A stretch of DNA of 64,000 bases from Bauldia litoralis (lineage in GTDB: Bacteria > Pseudomonadota > Alphaproteobacteria > Rhizobiales > Kaistiaceae). The notes beneath the pieces were generated by a model. It ran no database searches. It was not told the DNA's origin and was given only the letters and a program-made list of their open reading frames with translations. The stretch is taken from positions 549,002-613,001 of the forward strand of contig NZ_FMXQ01000003.1 in NCBI RefSeq assembly GCF_900104485.1, read 5' to 3'. Positions 36,129 to 44,513 of this stretch are shown piece by piece (the first letter of the stretch is position 1; each line of letters starts with the position of its first letter). The position numbers and the translations under genes are program-made.

Positions 36129-36156
36129 CCCCGCCAGCAGAGCAGGGAGACGAGCG

Positions 36157-36927
36157 ATGGGCTTCGACATGGGCGCCTTCGCGCTCGCCGGCAGGACCGC
36201 GCTGGTGATCGGCGGCACGAGCGGCATCGGCCGGGAGATCGCACTGGGCTACAAGGTGGCCGGGGCGAGGGTCCTGATCGCCGGGCGCCGGCAGGACAAG
36301 CTCGACCGGGTTGCCGCCGAGCTTGGCGGTGACGATGGCGCACCGATCGCCTATCCGGTCGACGTCCAGTCGGTCGCGACGCTCGAGCCTTTCGCCGAAA
36401 GAATCGAGGCCGATCACGGGCCGATGGACATTCTGGTCAACTGCCAGGGGACGACCTTCATCAAGCCGGCGCTGGAGCTCAGCGAGGCGGAATATGACGC
36501 GATCCTCGATACCAACCTGAAGGGCGTTTTCTTCGCCTGCACCGCCTTCGGCCGCCGCATGCTGGAACGCGGCAAGGGAGCGATCGTCAACATCTCCTCG
36601 CTCTCCGCCCATAACGGCTGGGCGCAGGCCGCGGCCTATGGCGCCAGCAAATGCGGCGTCGGCGGCATCACCCAGAGTCTTGCGGCCGAGTGGGGCGAGG
36701 GCGGGGTAAGGGTCAACGCGATTGCGCCGGGCTTCTTCGTCACCGACCTCAATCGCAACATGCCGAAGGAACGCAAGGCGGAACTGGAGCGGCGGGCGGC
36801 GATGAAGCGGGCCGGCGACCTGTCGGAACTGGTCGGCGCGGCGATCTACCTTGCCTCGGACGCCGCCGGTTTCGTCAGCGGCACGACGCTCAACGTCGAT
36901 GGCGGCTATCTCGCCTCCGGGATCTGA
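36157..36927 (+). CDS. SDR family oxidoreductase
   Basis: 256 residues from the ATG at 36157 (AGGGAGACGAGCG before it). A classical short-chain dehydrogenase: the cofactor motif TALVIGGTSGIGREIA starts at about residue 14, NCQGTT at 95-100, the catalytic Ser in NISSLS (about 147-148), and Tyr161/Lys165 in AAAYGASKCG. The C-terminal blocks RVNAIAPGFFVTDLN and FVSGTTLNVDGGYL resemble gluconate 5-dehydrogenase-type SDRs. The substrate is uncertain. It follows tyrA by 28 bases, so co-transcription is likely. Confidence 0.88.
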   Translation: MGFDMGAFALAGRTALVIGGTSGIGREIALGYKVAGARVLIAGRRQDKLDRVAAELGGDDGAPIAYPVDVQSVATLEPFAERIEADHGPMDILVNCQGTTFIKPALELSEAEYDAILDTNLKGVFFACTAFGRRMLERGKGAIVNISSLSAHNGWAQAAAYGASKCGVGGITQSLAAEWGEGGVRVNAIAPGFFVTDLNRNMPKERKAELERRAAMKRAGDLSELVGAAIYLASDAAGFVSGTTLNVDGGYLASGI

Positions 36928-36932
36928 GGCCG

Positions 36933-37964
36933 TCAGAACCGCAGCGGCGGGATGGTGGCGACCGCGATCACCCCGACCGAAACCACGCCGTCGCGAATGG
37001 CGATCGGCATTTCGCGTGCGTCCGCGTCGCCCTCGACCGGCTTGGCGAACATGCTGGCGGCCGCGATCCACTGCTTGACCTGGTCCTCGGCGCCGGGACG
37101 GATCTTTGCGACCGCCTTTGGCAGCTTCTTCAGGCCGGAGACGCGGACCGTCAGGTTGCCGGTGATCAGGCCCGCCGGCGACAGGCGAACCGCGCCGCTG
37201 GCGCGGATCACCGAACCACCAAGCGCGACCAGCAGGCTGGTGACGTCGACGGTGCCGCCGCTGGCGAGCCAGGCGCGCATGGTGGCGGCGGGGTCGGTGC
37301 CGAGCGAGCCGCCGACATCGTGGGCGGTGACATCCATCTGGATGGCGAAGGCCGGCAGGTCGGCGCCCTTGCGCAGCTTCACCAGCAGGTCGTCGGCGAG
37401 CAGGGTAAAGCGGTAGGCGTCACCGCCGGCAGGCTCGGCGGCGCCACGGGCGCGGCTGGCGGCAAGCCGGGTGAAAGGCGGCTTCTTGACGTCGGGTTTG
37501 GCGGCGACGGTCAATTCATCGAGTTCGAAGGCGATGCTGTTGAGGCCGGACAGGCCGGCATCGGCGTTGGCGATCGCCCGCAACCAGTTGGCGTCATAGG
37601 CAAGGCCCTGCGCCGGTGCGTCGATCGCCATCGGCGCCGAAAGCGCGGCTGTGACGCTGCCCGGCCAGTAGACCGGGGCGCTGGCCGTGAGGCGGGTGAA
37701 GCCAACCGCCATGCCGGCCTTCGTGTCGTTGAAGCTTGGCTGGCCGCAATCGAGGTCGAGGCTGAGGGGAAAGCCGCCGGTCTCGTTCTCGACGCAGGCG
37801 ACCGCCCGTCCGTCGGCGGCGAGCGAGGCAAGGAGGTCCTGCACTGCGCTGGTCGCCATGCGGTTGCTCAGGTACCAGTAGCCGCCCCATAGGACGACGA
37901 GCAGGACCACGACAAGGGTCGCGATGGTCGTGCCGCGGCGGAAACGGTGTCGTCGTTTGGTCAT
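36933..37964 (-). CDS. DUF2125 domain protein
   Basis: 343 residues. A basic N-terminus (MTKRRHRFRRG) and a membrane anchor (about 13-33, IATLVVVLLVVLWGGYWYLS) precede a periplasmic beta-rich domain. The segment AVACVENETGGFPLSLDLDCG, with paired cysteines, and PVYWPGSVTAALSAPMAID are typical of the alphaproteobacterial DUF2125 family, which has unknown function and is often encoded next to tyrA and a gamma-glutamylcyclotransferase, as here. It is convergent with the SDR gene, only 5 bases away. Confidence 0.82.
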   Translation of the reverse strand: MTKRRHRFRRGTTIATLVVVLLVVLWGGYWYLSNRMATSAVQDLLASLAADGRAVACVENETGGFPLSLDLDCGQPSFNDTKAGMAVGFTRLTASAPVYWPGSVTAALSAPMAIDAPAQGLAYDANWLRAIANADAGLSGLNSIAFELDELTVAAKPDVKKPPFTRLAASRARGAAEPAGGDAYRFTLLADDLLVKLRKGADLPAFAIQMDVTAHDVGGSLGTDPAATMRAWLASGGTVDVTSLLVALGGSVIRASGAVRLSPAGLITGNLTVRVSGLKKLPKAVAKIRPGAEDQVKQWIAAASMFAKPVEGDADAREMPIAIRDGVVSVGVIAVATIPPLRF

Positions 37965-38077
37965 GGGGTGCCTTGTTGCGCGGCGCTGGTCGACCTGATA
38001 GGCCGACGCCCGCCCGGATCGATCGTCGTGAACGCGCTCCCGGCTCTTCCGCTTGCCCTGTCCGCAATTCGGATCCG

Positions 38078-38611
38078 ATGCGTATGTCCGATTTCTGGGT
38101 CTTTGGCTATGGGTCGCTGATGTGGCGGCCGGGCTTCGACTATCTCGAATCCGAGACCGCCGACCTGGCGGGCGCCCATCGATCGCTCTGCGTCTATTCC
38201 TGGGTCCATCGCGGCACCCGGGCGCGGCCCGGGCTGGTGCTCGGCCTCGACCGGGGCGGCTCGTGCCGCGGCGTCGCCTTCCGGGTGGCGGGACGCGATC
38301 GCGCCGCCGTGCTCGCCTACCTGCGCGAACGCGAACTGGTGACCGATGTCTATCGCGAGGTGTCGCGGCCGATCCGGCTGCGCCGCGAGGGACGGCCCGA
38401 GGTCGCGGCGGTGACCTACATGGTCGATCGCGATCATCAGCAATATGCCGGGCGATTGCCGCCGGACGCCATCCTTGCCCATGTCCGCGCCGGCCACGGC
38501 CAGTCCGGCGCCAACAGCGACTATATCGTCAGTACCGTGGCGCATTTGCGTGCCCTTGGCCTCACCGACCCGATTCTCGAACGCGTCGTGGCGGCGCTGG
38601 CCGACACCTGA
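38078..38611 (+). CDS. Gamma-glutamylcyclotransferase (ChaC-like)
   Basis: 177 residues from the ATG at 38078 (an ATG at 38084 is possible; the frame extends to 37973). It opens with the diagnostic FWVFGYGSLMWRPGF, the GGCT/ChaC substrate loop, and carries the acidic YLRERELVTDVYREV segment that includes the catalytic Glu region, then YMVDRDHQQYAG. ChaC-type enzymes cleave glutathione or gamma-glutamyl peptides to 5-oxoproline. It is divergent from the DUF2125 gene. Confidence 0.88.
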   Translation: MRMSDFWVFGYGSLMWRPGFDYLESETADLAGAHRSLCVYSWVHRGTRARPGLVLGLDRGGSCRGVAFRVAGRDRAAVLAYLRERELVTDVYREVSRPIRLRREGRPEVAAVTYMVDRDHQQYAGRLPPDAILAHVRAGHGQSGANSDYIVSTVAHLRALGLTDPILERVVAALADT

Positions 38612-38671
38612 GCGAAGCGTCCGAGAGAGACGAACATTCCGGCGAGACGATGGCTGGCGGCCGCGCCGGCT

Positions 38672-39481
38672 TCAGTCGTGCCCGATCGTCGCAATGCGCG
38701 ACCGGGCCGCATCGGAAAGGGGCGGCGGATTGGGTGCGGCGGCGGCCTCGGCGATGAGGCGGTCGGAGGCCTCCTCGACGGCCTTTTCCAGCCGCTCGGC
38801 GAAGTCCTTGGTGTCGAGGCCGGGCTCGATCGGCGGCAGGTATTCGATGACGATCGTGCCGGGGTAGCGGAGGAACTTGCGGCGCGGCCAGAACAGGCCG
38901 CTGTTGAGCGCCACCGGCACGACCGGGACGCCGAGCGCCTTGTACATGAAGGAGACGCCGAAGTGATAATCCGGCGGCGCGCCCGGCGCCCGGCGAGTGC
39001 CTTCCGGAAAAATGATGATCTCGCGCTGCTTGGCGATCTCCTCGCGGGCTCGCGCCACCAGCGCGCGCAAGGCGGCGGACCCGCCGCCGCGCTCGACATG
39101 GATCATGCCGGCGGCGGTGGTGTAGAGGCCGAAGAGCGGGATCTGCCTCAGCTCGCGCTTGATGACGAAGGTCGGAAAGGCGAGCGTCGGGATCAGGGCG
39201 AAGGTCTCGTAGGCCGACTGGTGCTTGGCGGCGACGATGGCCGCGCCCTGCGGGATATGCTCGCGGCCACGGACTTCCAGCCGGATGCCGCCAAGGACGC
39301 GGGCGAGAAAGGTGCAGACCGTCCCCCACAGCTTGGCGAAGGCGACGCCGGTGCGTTGCGGCATCAGCAGGAACGGCACGATGCCGACGATCAGCATAAC
39401 CGTGGTGACGAGATAGAAGGCGATGTTGAAGACCAGCGATCGGAGGATCGTCGCCAAACCGGGACCCTTGTCGACGCTCAA
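38672..39481 (-). CDS. plsC: 1-acyl-sn-glycerol-3-phosphate acyltransferase (PlsC family)
   Basis: 269 residues from a TTG at 39481 that overlaps the stop of the upstream gene (TTGA). An N-terminal membrane segment (FNIAFYLVTTVMLIVGIVPF) is followed by the acyltransferase motifs. Motif I reads AAKHQSAYET, i.e. H-x4-E instead of the usual H-x4-D; motif III is EIIIFPEGTRR. The enzyme adds the second acyl chain to lysophosphatidate in phospholipid synthesis. The Glu variant occurs in related alphaproteobacterial proteins, so activity is still likely. Last gene of ftsE-ftsX-ydcF-plsC. Confidence 0.9.
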   Translation of the reverse strand: MSVDKGPGLATILRSLVFNIAFYLVTTVMLIVGIVPFLLMPQRTGVAFAKLWGTVCTFLARVLGGIRLEVRGREHIPQGAAIVAAKHQSAYETFALIPTLAFPTFVIKRELRQIPLFGLYTTAAGMIHVERGGGSAALRALVARAREEIAKQREIIIFPEGTRRAPGAPPDYHFGVSFMYKALGVPVVPVALNSGLFWPRRKFLRYPGTIVIEYLPPIEPGLDTKDFAERLEKAVEEASDRLIAEAAAAPNPPPLSDAARSRIATIGHD

Positions 39482-40161
39482 CGGCCGGCGGCGCGGGCCG
39501 GGCGGGTGATCGGAAGAAGCTGGCGGGCTTCCGCGGCGAGGAATTTGCCGTACTCGCGGGCAAGCAGGCCGAAGGTGGCCGAATCCCGCCACCAGTCGTC
39601 GAGACGCAGGTCGGGATTGCTGACGGGGAAGGCGATCAGTTCGACATCCGGCATGGTGCCGCCGAGCTCGGCCATGCTGCGCGGCATGTGATAGTCGCTG
39701 GTGACGACGATCAGCGACCTGAAGCCCTGCTCCTCGACCCAGCGCTGGGTCTCGCTGGCATTCTCGATGGTGTCGCGGGCGTGGTCGAGATCGACGCAGC
39801 AGGCGAGCACCGGGCGGACGCCATCCTCCACCGTCTCGGCGAGCGTTTCGCGGGTGACGACCGGGTTGACGCCAGAGATCAACAGGCGCTGGGCGCGCCC
39901 TTCGGCGAGCAGGGCGAGCGCGCCGTCGATGCGGGCGGTGCCGCCGGTCAGGACGACGATGCCCTCGGCGCGCGGATCGACCGGCGGGGCGGCGACCGTC
40001 ACCGTGCGGGCGAAGGCGACGAAGCCGATGGCGAGGCCGACAACCAGCGATCCGGCAAGGGCAGTTGCCGCAAACCACACCGGTTTCCGCTTCCGCGAAG
40101 CCATCAACTGTCCTTTCGCCGCCGTGTCCCGGCGCGATTTATCCTCTGCAATCGCGTTCAT
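39478..40161 (-). CDS. YdcF/DUF218 family membrane-anchored protein
   Basis: 227 residues. One N-terminal membrane span (about 28-50, WFAATALAGSLVVGLAIGFV) is followed by a periplasmic DUF218 domain with IVVLTGGTARIDGALALLAE, RLLISGVNPVVTRETL and SLIVVTSDYHMPRSMAEL. The His/Met/Pro/Arg motif YHMPRS is the core of the family (SanA, ElyC, YdcF). Members affect cell envelope integrity and the biochemical role is unknown. It lies between ftsX and plsC in one operon. Confidence 0.88.
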   Translation of the reverse strand: MNAIAEDKSRRDTAAKGQLMASRKRKPVWFAATALAGSLVVGLAIGFVAFARTVTVAAPPVDPRAEGIVVLTGGTARIDGALALLAEGRAQRLLISGVNPVVTRETLAETVEDGVRPVLACCVDLDHARDTIENASETQRWVEEQGFRSLIVVTSDYHMPRSMAELGGTMPDVELIAFPVSNPDLRLDDWWRDSATFGLLAREYGKFLAAEARQLLPITRPARAAGR

Positions 40162-40230
40162 GCCGCGACCGTCGCAGCAGCGATCATACCAAAATCCGCG
40201 CCGTCCCGCCCATATCTCATTGCCGCATGC

Positions 40231-41238
40231 TCATTCAGACTCGGCCAGGTAGCGATAGACGGTGAGCCGCGAGGTTATCGCGGTCATCACGGCGATCATG
40301 AAGGCGATGGCGAGCGCCCCCAGATAGCCGACCGGACCGACCGCGAAACTGCCGAACAGCGCCGCTGTCTGGTCGGCGGCGACCGGGCTCATCGACGGCG
40401 CCAGGACGAAGCTGGTCAGGGCGAAGATGAAGGCGGCGGCGGCGGCGCCCATCAGCCCGCCCTTGAGGCCGAGCAGCATGAAGTGGCGCTGGTATTCGCG
40501 GGCGATGAAGCCGTCCTCGGCGCCGACGAAATGGAGCACCGAGACGACGTCGCGATTGCCGGCCATGGCGCCGCGGGTGGCGAAAACGACGCTGAGGACG
40601 GTCGCCATGAATACCAGCGACAGGATGCCGAGGCCGATGAAGACGGTGACCCGCGCCATGGTCTGGAGCCGCGAGGTCCAGCCCCGATGATCGTCGAGCG
40701 TCGCGCCGCGGACCTGGGCGGCGAGGCGGTCGGCCAGGGCGCCGAGATCGACGATCGACGGGTCGGAGAGGCGGACGACGATCAGCCGCGGGATCGGCAA
40801 TTCGCCGAGATCGAGGCCGGTGCCGAGCCACGGTTCGAGCAGCGCCGTGCTCTCGGCCTCGGAGATCACCTCGGCGCTGGCGACGCCGCGAAACAGCCGG
40901 GCGACCGTCGCCGCCTTGGCGGCCTCGGCCGCCGTGTCGACGCCCTCGATCGGCCGGACCTGGATGGTGACCTCGCGCAACAGGTCGGTCTGCCAGTCGC
41001 TCGCCGCGTCGCGGACAAGGGTGACGGCGCCGAGGGTCAGGCAGGCGAGGAAGCACATGATGGCGACGACGATCGTCAGCGCGTTGCCGGAAACCGTGTT
41101 TTCCGGCACGAGCTGGCTCTGCTTGCGCATCGCCAGGCGGGACTGCCGGCGAAAGGCCGCAAGCTGGAGCTTGTGCGAGTGGTCGGCCTCAGTCGTAGAC
41201 AGTGAGCCGCCCTTCCTCGATGACGAGACGCCGGGCAT
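40231..41238 (-). CDS. ftsX: Cell division permease FtsX
   Basis: About 335 residues if started at the ATG at 41238 (50-base overlap with ftsE); an ATG at 41130 (MRKQSQ) is a plausible shorter start. Four membrane spans: ALTIVVAIMCFLACLTLGAV, a large periplasmic loop, VFIGLGILSLVFMATVLSVV, then two more near the C-terminus (AAAAFIFALTSFVLA and YLGALAIAFMIAVMTAI). With FtsE it forms the ABC-type complex that couples division to periplasmic cell-wall hydrolases. Confidence 0.92.
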   Translation of the reverse strand: MPGVSSSRKGGSLSTTEADHSHKLQLAAFRRQSRLAMRKQSQLVPENTVSGNALTIVVAIMCFLACLTLGAVTLVRDAASDWQTDLLREVTIQVRPIEGVDTAAEAAKAATVARLFRGVASAEVISEAESTALLEPWLGTGLDLGELPIPRLIVVRLSDPSIVDLGALADRLAAQVRGATLDDHRGWTSRLQTMARVTVFIGLGILSLVFMATVLSVVFATRGAMAGNRDVVSVLHFVGAEDGFIAREYQRHFMLLGLKGGLMGAAAAAFIFALTSFVLAPSMSPVAADQTAALFGSFAVGPVGYLGALAIAFMIAVMTAITSRLTVYRYLAESE

Positions 41239-41848
41239 TGAACTGGTTCATCAGGTTGATGTCATGGGTGGCGATGACGACGGATGTGCCAAGCCGGTTG
41301 AGCTCGACGAAAAGGCGCATCAGCCGGCGGGCGAGCGGCGGATCGACGTTGCCGGTCGGTTCGTCGGCGAGCAGGATTTCCGGCTTGCCGATCAGGGCGC
41401 GGGCCAGCGCCGCGCGCTGCTTCTCACCGCCGGACATGACCGGCGGGAAGGCATGCATCCGGTCGCCGAGCCCGACCCAGCGCAGCAATTCGACGACATC
41501 GGCCCGGTAGCTCGATTCCTCGTTGCCGAGGACCCGCAGCGGCAGGGCGACATTCTCGAATGTGGTGAGATGGTCGAGCAAGCGGAAATCCTGGAAGACG
41601 ACACCGATCCGTCGGCGCAGCGCCGGCAGGTCGGTCTTGGACAGCGATGCGGCATCCCGGTTGAACACCGTGATCAGGCCGCGCGTCGGCTTCAAGGACA
41701 GGAAAATAAGTCGAATCAGCGTCGTCTTTCCCGCTCCGGACGGGCCGGTCAGGAACTGGAACGAGCGCGGAGCGATCTGGAAGGACAGATCGCGAAGGAT
41801 TTCGGGCCCCATTCCGTAACGGAGGCCAACATTCTCGAAACGAATCAC
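41189..41848 (-). CDS. ftsE: Cell division ATP-binding protein FtsE
   Basis: About 219 residues from a GTG at 41848 (VIRFENVGLRYG), the position expected for FtsE; an ATG at 41944 would add 32 residues that look unlike the family. Walker A is LTGPSGAGKTTLIRLIF, the ABC signature MSGGEKQRAALARAL, Walker B EILLADEPTGNVD, and the H-loop VVIATHDINLM. It binds ATP for the FtsEX complex. The ftsX gene begins inside its 3' end. The operon is divergent from the zinc-ribbon/hpt pair. Confidence 0.93.
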   Translation of the reverse strand: MIRFENVGLRYGMGPEILRDLSFQIAPRSFQFLTGPSGAGKTTLIRLIFLSLKPTRGLITVFNRDAASLSKTDLPALRRRIGVVFQDFRLLDHLTTFENVALPLRVLGNEESSYRADVVELLRWVGLGDRMHAFPPVMSGGEKQRAALARALIGKPEILLADEPTGNVDPPLARRLMRLFVELNRLGTSVVIATHDINLMNQFNARRLVIEEGRLTVYD

Positions 41849-42060
41849 CTGGTCGCCAGCCTTGCCTCGTCCGTCCTCTTCAGAACCACCTTGCCATTCC
41901 CCGCTTAGCCGTTTGTGGCCGTTGGTGCCACCGGAACAAGGCATCTCAACGGCGCAAGCGTTGCCAGAAGACCGTCCGGCTTTCCCCCATCATGGTTTCC
42001 AAGGCGTTAACTTTCTTCGCCTATCGTTGTCCGCATGCTCCTGTTGGGGGATTGCGAGCC

Positions 42061-42759
42061 ATGACGATACGATGCCCGAAATGCAAGACGCCGAGCCTGC
42101 TCTCGCCGGAGGAAGTCGGCGAAGTCGGTCGCCTCGAACGCTGTCCGAACTGCCAGACGACGTGGCTGGCGCGCCATTTCGCAGCGAACGCGGATTTCGG
42201 GCGCCGTGACCGGCGACCGATGACTCGCCGCGAATCGCCGATCATCGACGGCGAGTTCGTGCCGCCCATTCGATTCACCTCCGGATTCCACGGCCAGGGC
42301 GCGGCCCGCACGGCGAGTGTCCGGGTACCGCCTGCCGCCCGGCGCTATGGCTTCGTGGCCGCGGCGACGGCGCTGGTCCTGACGCTGATCGCCATCGTCC
42401 TGCTGACGCCGGCGGTCTCCGCCCTGCCGCGGTTCGTCGGCTTCGTCACCGAGCGTGGCAGCGTCGCGCTGGAGGCGGTTTCCAGCAAGACCGTTACCCT
42501 GCGCGGCACCGAAGCGATCCTGGTCGAAGGCCAGATCGTCAACCGCAGCGGCCAGGACCTCGACGTGCCCGCCGTGCGCATCGCCTTGAAGGAGGACGGG
42601 TCCGAGGTCTATAGCTGGCTGATGGAACCAACAGTACAACGCGTCCGCGCCGGCGAAACGGTCGGCTTCCGCTCGGCGATGGCGAGCCCCCGACCGGGCG
42701 CCAGCCAGATCGCCCTCAGCCTTGCCGATCGCGGCGACGCCGGGACCGGCGCGCGCTGA
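42061..42759 (+). CDS. MJ0042-type zinc-ribbon protein with DUF3426 domain
   Basis: 232 residues from the ATG at 42061. The N-terminal zinc ribbon is IRCPKCKTPSLLSPEEVG followed by LERCPNCQTTWLAR (two CxxC pairs). A basic linker and one membrane span (about 95-118, YGFVAAATALVLTLIAIVLL) lead to a C-terminal beta-sandwich (DUF3426-like; LVEGQIVNRSGQDLDVPAVR). Such proteins are conserved beside ftsEX in alphaproteobacteria; the function is unknown. The stop shares a base with the hpt start (TGATG). Confidence 0.88.
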   Translation: MTIRCPKCKTPSLLSPEEVGEVGRLERCPNCQTTWLARHFAANADFGRRDRRPMTRRESPIIDGEFVPPIRFTSGFHGQGAARTASVRVPPAARRYGFVAAATALVLTLIAIVLLTPAVSALPRFVGFVTERGSVALEAVSSKTVTLRGTEAILVEGQIVNRSGQDLDVPAVRIALKEDGSEVYSWLMEPTVQRVRAGETVGFRSAMASPRPGASQIALSLADRGDAGTGAR

Positions 42760-43301
42760 TGCAACGTATTCGGGGCCGCGACCTTCGGGTCCTCTATGAC
42801 GCGCCGACGATTGCCAAGCGCAATGTCGAGCTTGCCGAGGAGATCGCCACGGCGGGCTATGTCGACCTGCTGGTCGTCTCGATCCTCAAGGGCAGCTTCA
42901 TCTTCGCCGCCGACCTGATCCGGGCGCTGCACACCGTCGGACTGGCGCCGGAGGTCGAGTTCCTGTCGCTCTCCAGCTATCGTTCCGGAACCGAATCGAG
43001 CGGCGAGGTCACGGTGCTCCGCGATATCGAGACCGACGTGGCCGGCCGTGACGTGCTCTTGATCGACGATATTCTCGAATCCGGCCGGACCCTGGCCTTT
43101 GCCCGGAGCCTGATGCTGTCGCGCAAGGCGCACCGGGTCGGCATCGCCGTGCTTCTCGAGAAGCCCGGCAAGCTCTCCCAGCCGCTGAAGGCCGATCACG
43201 TCGGCTTCAGTTGCCCCGACTATTTCGTCGTCGGATACGGCATGGACGTCGCCCATGCCTTTCGGGAACTGCCCTTCGTCGGGGTTGTCGAAGACGAGTA
43301 G
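42759..43301 (+). CDS. hpt: Hypoxanthine phosphoribosyltransferase
   Basis: 180 residues, standard length. DLLVVSILKGSFIFAADLIR is the pyrophosphate-binding loop, and the PRPP-binding signature is DVLLIDDILESGRTLAFARS (two acidic residues before the S/T loop). Near the end, VGYGMDVAHAFRELPFVGVV matches the family's closing motif. It salvages hypoxanthine and guanine to IMP and GMP. Translation is coupled to the zinc-ribbon gene, and a strong terminator overlaps its stop codon. Confidence 0.95.
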   Translation: MQRIRGRDLRVLYDAPTIAKRNVELAEEIATAGYVDLLVVSILKGSFIFAADLIRALHTVGLAPEVEFLSLSSYRSGTESSGEVTVLRDIETDVAGRDVLLIDDILESGRTLAFARSLMLSRKAHRVGIAVLLEKPGKLSQPLKADHVGFSCPDYFVVGYGMDVAHAFRELPFVGVVEDE

Positions 43302-43325
43302 GACCCCTGGTCCTACTCGTTTTTT
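43294..43325 (+). terminator. Rho-independent terminator of hpt
   Basis: The perfect 12-base stem ACGAGTAGGACC / GGTCCTACTCGT with a 3-base loop is followed directly by six T. The left arm includes the hpt stop codon (TAG at 43299-43301), so the end of the gene itself forms the terminator. Confidence 0.92.
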
Positions 43326-43645
43326 GCCTTCCCTGTCGGCCCTCCGGGCCTCCCCGCCTCTTGTTTTGCCGCGTTGCCCCCCGGCGAGTGGGGCAGGCCG
43401 CGTTCCCCCCAACCGCTCATCCCCGCGAAAGCGGGGACCCAGGCGGCGTCGGGAATGGGCTCGTAGCCGGCCGACACGGGCACCCGGCCGGAGGACTGGA
43501 TCCCCGCTTTCGCGGGGACGAGCGGGTACGGGATCCGCAAGACGTCCCATGGTCCGTGCGGGAGCCTTCGGCCCTCCTCGCCTCTTTTCTTGTTTCCCGG
43601 TCCGGCCTTCGGCCGTCCTCGCCTCTTTTGCCCCGCCTCTTGGAA
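43320..43645. repeat. Intergenic mosaic of family D and family B repeats
   Basis: This 344-base gap holds no gene. It contains a family D unit (about 43325-43372), a family B palindrome (43413-43525, CCGCTCATCCCCGCG...CGCGGGGACGAGCGG) and two more family D-like units (about 43551-43645). The elements are the same types found in frame inside dnaE2 and imuB. Confidence 0.85.
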
Positions 43646-44404
43646 TCAGTCCTCCGAGGAGTCCCGGGTGGCCGCAGCCGGGGGCGCGACGAGGGCGGGT
43701 CGGAAGGCCGGCTTTCGCCGGCTCGCGTCGGCCGGGATGGCCCGGTAAAGCTGCTTGGTCGCCTCGACGAGGATCACCCCGGCGAATGCCGGCCACAGCG
43801 TGACGCCGACCCGTTCCCAGTTGGCGCCGGTGCGCAGCCAGGGCCGGCGGGCGATCGGCGGGACGCAGAGCGCTTCCGACCAGCCGAGTGGCGAGAACAT
43901 CGCCTCGCGCAACAGCGCGGTCAGTTGTCCGCGGGTGAAGGGGCGGCCGTAGCCGAAAGGCGTCTTCTCCGCCCAGGCCCAGATGCCGCGGCGGTTGGGG
44001 ACGACGAGGATAACGCGGCCGCCGGGAGCAAGAACCCGCCAAATCTCGCGCAACTGCTCGCGCGGATTGTCCGCCACCTCGAGGCTGTGGACCACCAGCA
44101 CCCGCTCGATCGAGGCATCGGGGAGCGGCAGGACGTCGGTGGCGACGAGGGCAGCGGCGTTGAGACCGTCCGGCGGCCAGTTCACCACCCCCTGTCCCTC
44201 CGGCATGAAGGCGATGGTGCGGGCGGCGCCGTCGGCAAGGTCGTCGAGATAGGGCGTCGCATAGCCGATGCCGAGAAGCTGCTCGCCGGCGAGCGAGGGC
44301 CAGTGCTTCTTGAGCCGGGCGCCGATCAGGCGGCTGGCAATCTCGCCGAGGCGTTCGGCGTAAAAGGCCCGGAGATCGACAACGTCGAGATACATGCCGT
44401 CCAT
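43646..44404 (-). CDS. Class I SAM-dependent methyltransferase
   Basis: 252 residues from the ATG at 44404 (44395 is also possible). A methyltransferase-11-type core: EQLLGIGYATPYLDDLADGA (motif I, with G-x-G-x-A instead of the more common GxGxG), DVLPLPDASIERVLVVHSLE and EIWRVLAPGGRVILVVPNRR. The C-terminal ~60 residues are Ala/Pro-rich and probably disordered. The substrate is unknown. It is divergent from the gloB-like gene; this pair is common in alphaproteobacteria. Confidence 0.85.
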   Translation of the reverse strand: MDGMYLDVVDLRAFYAERLGEIASRLIGARLKKHWPSLAGEQLLGIGYATPYLDDLADGAARTIAFMPEGQGVVNWPPDGLNAAALVATDVLPLPDASIERVLVVHSLEVADNPREQLREIWRVLAPGGRVILVVPNRRGIWAWAEKTPFGYGRPFTRGQLTALLREAMFSPLGWSEALCVPPIARRPWLRTGANWERVGVTLWPAFAGVILVEATKQLYRAIPADASRRKPAFRPALVAPPAAATRDSSED

Positions 44405-44513
44405 CCTAGGCCATTCTTCGCCAAGATTTCGTGTCCGGCGCGGCGGGTGGTCCCGGTTGGCGGCAGATGCTAGTCAGGGGCATCAACCGACACCCGACGG
44501 AGTCACAGTTACC

